A stretch of 10,708 nucleotides of DNA from Deltaproteobacteria bacterium (lineage in GTDB: Bacteria; Myxococcota; B64-G9), in assembly GCA_030591745.1 (NCBI GenBank), contig JAUVAM010000052.1:1-10708 (forward strand), given 5' to 3'. Position 1 is the first letter of the stretch, and each line of letters begins with the position of its first letter. This document shows, piece after piece, positions 7,610 to 10,708 of the stretch. The notes under the pieces were generated by a model that was not told the origin of the DNA, searched no databases, and was given only the letters and a program-made list of their open reading frames with translations. Both the position numbers and the translations under genes were made by a program.

Positions 7610-10363
7610 AATAATACAAACAGCGGGGTTGCTGCGGTGGGAGACGAAGGCGGCCTTGCCTGTTGGGTGGAAGTTAATCAAAGCGGGCGACGTGCCCAGA
7701 GGGATGGTGGCCACCACTTCTTCGCAAGCGCCCAGGGGCGAACAATCCGTGTCGATGACGGAGAGCTTGTCCAGCTTTTCGTGCAGCACGTACAGCCTGC
7801 GTCCGTCCGGACTGAAGAACAATCCGCTTGGCGCGTTGCCGGTGTGGATGAAGAAGGGATCGGCGCCCGGCATGGGGATGGCCGCCACCAGGCCCAGATC
7901 CCCAAGGGCCATGTAGGCCACGGCGCCACCCGCGTCGCTATGCAAGGCGATATCCTGGGTGAAGGCGGCGTGAAAATCTTCCACCCACTTCGTGTCGCAC
8001 TCGTCCCCCGTGCTCAAATCATAGAGGGTCAGGGAGGGGGAGCCCCCGTCCGTGTAGCCCCAGAAAGTCAGCAGCTTCTCTCCATCGGTGCCCATGCTCA
8101 CGAATTGCGTGCTCGCGGGAAGCGCGATGTCCACAAATCGCGGATCATCGGGTGCCATGTCGGCGGGGGTGGGGATGGTGTAACCACCCAGACCCTCCTC
8201 GCTCAAGGCCGTGGTCCAGACCCGCGCGGCCTCACCCAGACGCAGCATGACCAAGCGATCCGAGCCCGGCACGCTGAGCATTTGATCGAACTGATCATCC
8301 GGATCCACGAAGATGGGATTGCAGTCTTCCGCATCGTTTTCCACCATGCCAAAGACTTCGTGCTCACTTGAGGCCGCGCGAACCAAAATCTCTTGCATGG
8401 GCTCGTCCGGGAATTCAGGATTGTGCACGGTGGTGGAGGTCAACAGCACGTCCTCTCCTCCTTTGTGCAGGCAGGCAAAAATTTCCGGCCCGAAGGCCGC
8501 GATGTCCCCGGTGAAAAACTGGTCCACCATGAGTCCCGAGCGCTGGTCGATCAGTTGCACCATGTTGGAGAGTTCGTCGCTGACATACACAATGTCGCCG
8601 AAACGGCTGGGTGCCACCCTGGGCAAATCGGCGCCCAGGGGAATGGACCGGGCCGAATCGGGACCCAGGTTCGGGGGAAAGACCAGGAGGCGATCCGCTG
8701 CCTTGTCCGCATAGAGCATCAACTCCCCACCGACATTCCGGTCGGGGACCTCGAGTGGCCGGGACATGTCGATGCTGCCTATCGAGCGCGGGCCGCTCAT
8801 CGCACTCGGGTTGGACCAAAAGTTTTTCTCGGTCAAGGTCTCGCCAAGGTCGACGGTCATGATGCCCTCTTCCGTCACCAGGTACAGCAGGGAGGCACCC
8901 AGAGCGCGAACCGAGGTGGCGGCCAGGACCGGCGATCGCGTCGCCAGGATGCGTACGGGAAGATAGACGTCGAGCATCGGTCCCACAAGAAAACTGTGCT
9001 CAAAATGGCGGAATTCGAAAACTTGTTTCCTGCTCAACTCTGCGACGAAAAGCCTTTCTCCGTCCCTGTCCGGATCAACGGCCCGGGCGATTGGGCCAAA
9101 ACTCAAATCGCAACTGGCCTCTTCAAGCAGGCCCTCCACGGTCTCTCTGTCGAGGCCTCGATCACTCAGGGCCGTCTCCCAAATATTGCCCGGCAGCTGC
9201 CGCAGGTTGCCAAGCAAGGATCGCTGAGCCTGATCGATCGGCCAGATTAAACGCAACCTGCATGCAACATCATCAAAAGGATCCAGCTCGAAGACCTCGG
9301 GTCGACCCTTGAGGGTGAGCAAGAGGAGATTGTCGGCCGTGGGCACCATGTCGGCCACGGCCGTGGGCCCTGTATCCGGACAGGTGGACACGGAGAAATT
9401 CAGCTCGCAAAAATCCATGCGCCCCGTGCCGCCCAAATCCAGTATGCCGGGATCCGCGACCATGATGATATTGCGATAGCGATCAGCGGCCACCAGTTTC
9501 GCATGCTCAGTGCCATTTTCTGTGTATTGGATGACCTGGATCAAGCCGGGCTGAAAGGACTGCTGGTCGGCGTTGGCGTCGCTATTTGCCCAATTGCCCT
9601 CGATCGTGACCAAGTTGTCCTCATCCATGCCCGCCACCCCGCCATCCGAGGCCCCCACCTGCGTAACTTCGCTGCTTGGCGAACTGAATGCGATGGAGGA
9701 CACGCTGCCCTTCGTGATTCCGTTTTCTTCGCTCAGGTGGCTGAAGTAGACATCCATGCCATCATCGGTCTCGTACGCCGCCAGGGTGCCGGGCGTTTCG
9801 TGCAAACCCATAACCATGCGCCGGCCGGTCAACAGATCCACCTTGGTGATGGTTCGGGCCGACGCATTGGCCACCAGCACTTCGTAGACAGGAACGCTTT
9901 GCCCCTCGAGGTCTTCATATTCGCCCACCCGCGCCTGCAAGGCCACCGGGCCCGAATCCAACTCGAAGCCGCGACTGAGCTCTTCGGCCAAAGGATGCCC
10001 CGGACCCCGGTAGGCAAAGAGCGCATCGGAAGAGGCCAGGCCCGTGGCGGTGGAGACCTTGATGGGCACCTGGCTGTCGATCGCCAACTCGGGCACCCGC
10101 ACCATGAGCTCGGTGCCCGCCTCGTTGGCGGAGATGATCGCGGCGCTCTCGGTGCCGAAGTAAACGATGTTGTCTTCGGCCACGGGCTCAAACTGCGCTC
10201 CATGGATGACAAGGAGCGTGTCCAAGAATCCACGGGCCGGATCAAAGGAGCTGACAACGACGGGATCCGGCTCGACCGGCGGGGCGTCGAAAGAACGATC
10301 GCAGGCGGTGAGCGACAAAACCGAGAACATGGCAACCAACGACAGCAGACGAATTTTGCGCAT
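7604..10363 (-). CDS. Lipoprotein C: IPT/TIG domain plus YVTN-type beta-propeller, 919 aa
   Basis: The start is at 10363, with GGAGG (10369-10373) 5 nt upstream on the minus strand. The signal peptide MRKIRLLSLVAMFSVLSLTAC has a canonical lipobox LTAC, with lipidated Cys21 followed by Asp at +2. The DRSFDAPP motif matches CERSF(E/D)SPP of the other two paralogues. The IPT/TIG-like domain spans about 35-118 (FDPARGFLDTLLVIHGAQF, IVYFGT), then GPGHPL. A long beta-rich region follows with SGPRSIGS near residue 523 and YVSDELSNMVQLIDQRSG. Two YVTN-like blades (842-919) close it: FSPDGRRLYVLH...LSVID and AAFVSH...AVCIIE, separated by Cys874 and Cys880. It is the longest and most diverged of the three by eye. 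The gene lies 57 bp downstream of the M19 dipeptidase-like gene on the same strand, so the two may be co-transcribed, and its 3' end is 9 bp from that of B. The function is unknown; it is likely membrane-anchored in the envelope. Confidence 0.85.
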   Translation of the reverse strand: MRKIRLLSLVAMFSVLSLTACDRSFDAPPVEPDPVVVSSFDPARGFLDTLLVIHGAQFEPVAEDNIVYFGTESAAIISANEAGTELMVRVPELAIDSQVPIKVSTATGLASSDALFAYRGPGHPLAEELSRGFELDSGPVALQARVGEYEDLEGQSVPVYEVLVANASARTITKVDLLTGRRMVMGLHETPGTLAAYETDDGMDVYFSHLSEENGITKGSVSSIAFSSPSSEVTQVGASDGGVAGMDEDNLVTIEGNWANSDANADQQSFQPGLIQVIQYTENGTEHAKLVAADRYRNIIMVADPGILDLGGTGRMDFCELNFSVSTCPDTGPTAVADMVPTADNLLLLTLKGRPEVFELDPFDDVACRLRLIWPIDQAQRSLLGNLRQLPGNIWETALSDRGLDRETVEGLLEEASCDLSFGPIARAVDPDRDGERLFVAELSRKQVFEFRHFEHSFLVGPMLDVYLPVRILATRSPVLAATSVRALGASLLYLVTEEGIMTVDLGETLTEKNFWSNPSAMSGPRSIGSIDMSRPLEVPDRNVGGELMLYADKAADRLLVFPPNLGPDSARSIPLGADLPRVAPSRFGDIVYVSDELSNMVQLIDQRSGLMVDQFFTGDIAAFGPEIFACLHKGGEDVLLTSTTVHNPEFPDEPMQEILVRAASSEHEVFGMVENDAEDCNPIFVDPDDQFDQMLSVPGSDRLVMLRLGEAARVWTTALSEEGLGGYTIPTPADMAPDDPRFVDIALPASTQFVSMGTDGEKLLTFWGYTDGGSPSLTLYDLSTGDECDTKWVEDFHAAFTQDIALHSDAGGAVAYMALGDLGLVAAIPMPGADPFFIHTGNAPSGLFFSPDGRRLYVLHEKLDKLSVIDTDCSPLGACEEVVATIPLGTSPALINFHPTGKAAFVSHRSNPAVCIIE

Positions 10364-10420
10364 GATTTCCTCCGCCGGTATTCTAGCGAAATGAGGGAAG
10401 CAAGGCCAGCCCTGGCGGAT

Positions 10421-10708
10421 CTAGGATTCCCAAGCCTCCAGGATCCGCAGGGCGTTGCCGCCCAGGATGAGACCCAGCTCTTCGTCGGAAAATCCGCGCT
10501 CTGATAACTTGGCGGTGAGGATGGGGAGATCCGCCACATCCCGAAGTCCGCGCGGCATCCAGGTGAAGGCGTCCATGTCGGTGCCCAGCATCAGATGCTC
10601 GGCACCCACCCAATCCGCCACCCGGGCGTACTCGTCGGCCACGAAATCCAAATTGGTGAGCAGGCCGAAGCGCTTCAGGTACCAGGGCCAAAGCACGAGG
10701 CCCAGGGC
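10421..10708 (-). CDS. Membrane dipeptidase-like protein, peptidase family M19 (C-terminal part)
   Basis: The frame is open to the window edge, so only the last 95 residues are visible, ending at TAG (10421-10423). The order of motifs is that of the M19 C-terminus: DEYARVADWVGAEHLMLGTD corresponds to the helix and strand leading to the family's G-[ST]-D-x-D motif (GTDMDA here). PRGLRDVADLPILTAKLSER corresponds to the conserved P-x-G-L-x-D-x-x-x-[LF]-P-x-L-[TI] block. ELGLILGGNALRILEA corresponds to the terminal ILGGNxLR helix. Family members are zinc hydrolases that cleave dipeptides, often with D-residues. The zinc-binding His, Asp and Glu lie outside the window, so activity cannot be judged. 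A GTG at 10694-10696 is in frame but is internal, not the start. Lipoprotein C follows 57 bp downstream on the same strand. Confidence 0.85.
   Translation of the reverse strand, partial: ALGLVLWPWYLKRFGLLTNLDFVADEYARVADWVGAEHLMLGTDMDAFTWMPRGLRDVADLPILTAKLSERGFSDEELGLILGGNALRILEAWES

Noticed and set aside
7637..9250. Open frames of 244 and 285 codons (plus strand) opposite lipoprotein C.
   Set aside because: They are antisense shadows of a gene supported by its signal peptide, domains and paralogues, and their translations look like no known protein.
10380..10385. TAGAAT (minus strand) as a -10 box for lipoprotein C.
   Set aside because: Transcription would start about at the Shine-Dalgarno site, leaving no usable leader, and no convincing -35 box lies at the right distance.
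10405..10416. GCCAG-CC-CTGGC palindrome between the M19 gene and lipoprotein C as a terminator.
   Set aside because: The stem is 5 bp with only a 2-nt loop and no T-run, so it is too weak to support a terminator call.
9503..10504. A 333-codon plus-strand open frame spanning the start of lipoprotein C and the end of the M19 gene.
   Set aside because: It is antisense to two supported genes and to their junction, with no recognisable domain.

Overview
The window looks like an ordinary chromosomal stretch of a GC-rich Gram-negative bacterium. Three genes encode large proteins with lipoprotein signal peptides, and one encodes a GH57/DUF3536 enzyme of a kind common in Deltaproteobacteria-like lineages (Desulfobacterota, Myxococcota and relatives). 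The phylum is a guess from gene content. The window is densely coding, with no gap over 100 bp, and I see no tRNA, rRNA, CRISPR array or transposase gene.

Layout: (1) 2-2230 (+), the 3' part of a GH57 glycoside hydrolase with a C-terminal DUF3536 region. (2) 2209-2268, a 60-bp imperfect palindrome that overlaps the last codons and stop of that gene. (3) 2299-4938 (+), lipoprotein A. (4) 4945-5004, a second copy of the palindrome. (5) 5024-7594 (+), lipoprotein B. (6) 7604-10363 (-), lipoprotein C, convergent with B and separated from it by 9 bp. (7) 10421-10708 (-), the C-terminal end of an M19 (renal/membrane) dipeptidase-like protein, upstream of C on the same strand.

A, B and C are diverged paralogues of 879, 856 and 919 residues. 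Each has a signal peptide, the motif C-[ED]-R-S-F-[ED]-[SA]-P-P at the lipidated cysteine, one IPT/TIG-like domain, a long predicted beta-propeller, and two YVTN-like blades at the extreme C-terminus ending in [IV]-I-E. The last two blades carry a conserved cysteine pair and two conserved histidines. They should be cell-envelope or surface lipoproteins; their function cannot be read from the sequence. The metabolic neighbours (GH57 enzyme, dipeptidase) give no clear functional link.

The most notable points are the local expansion of this lipoprotein family and the two near-identical palindromes placed exactly between the stop codon of one gene and the ribosome-binding site of the next, once upstream of A and once upstream of B.
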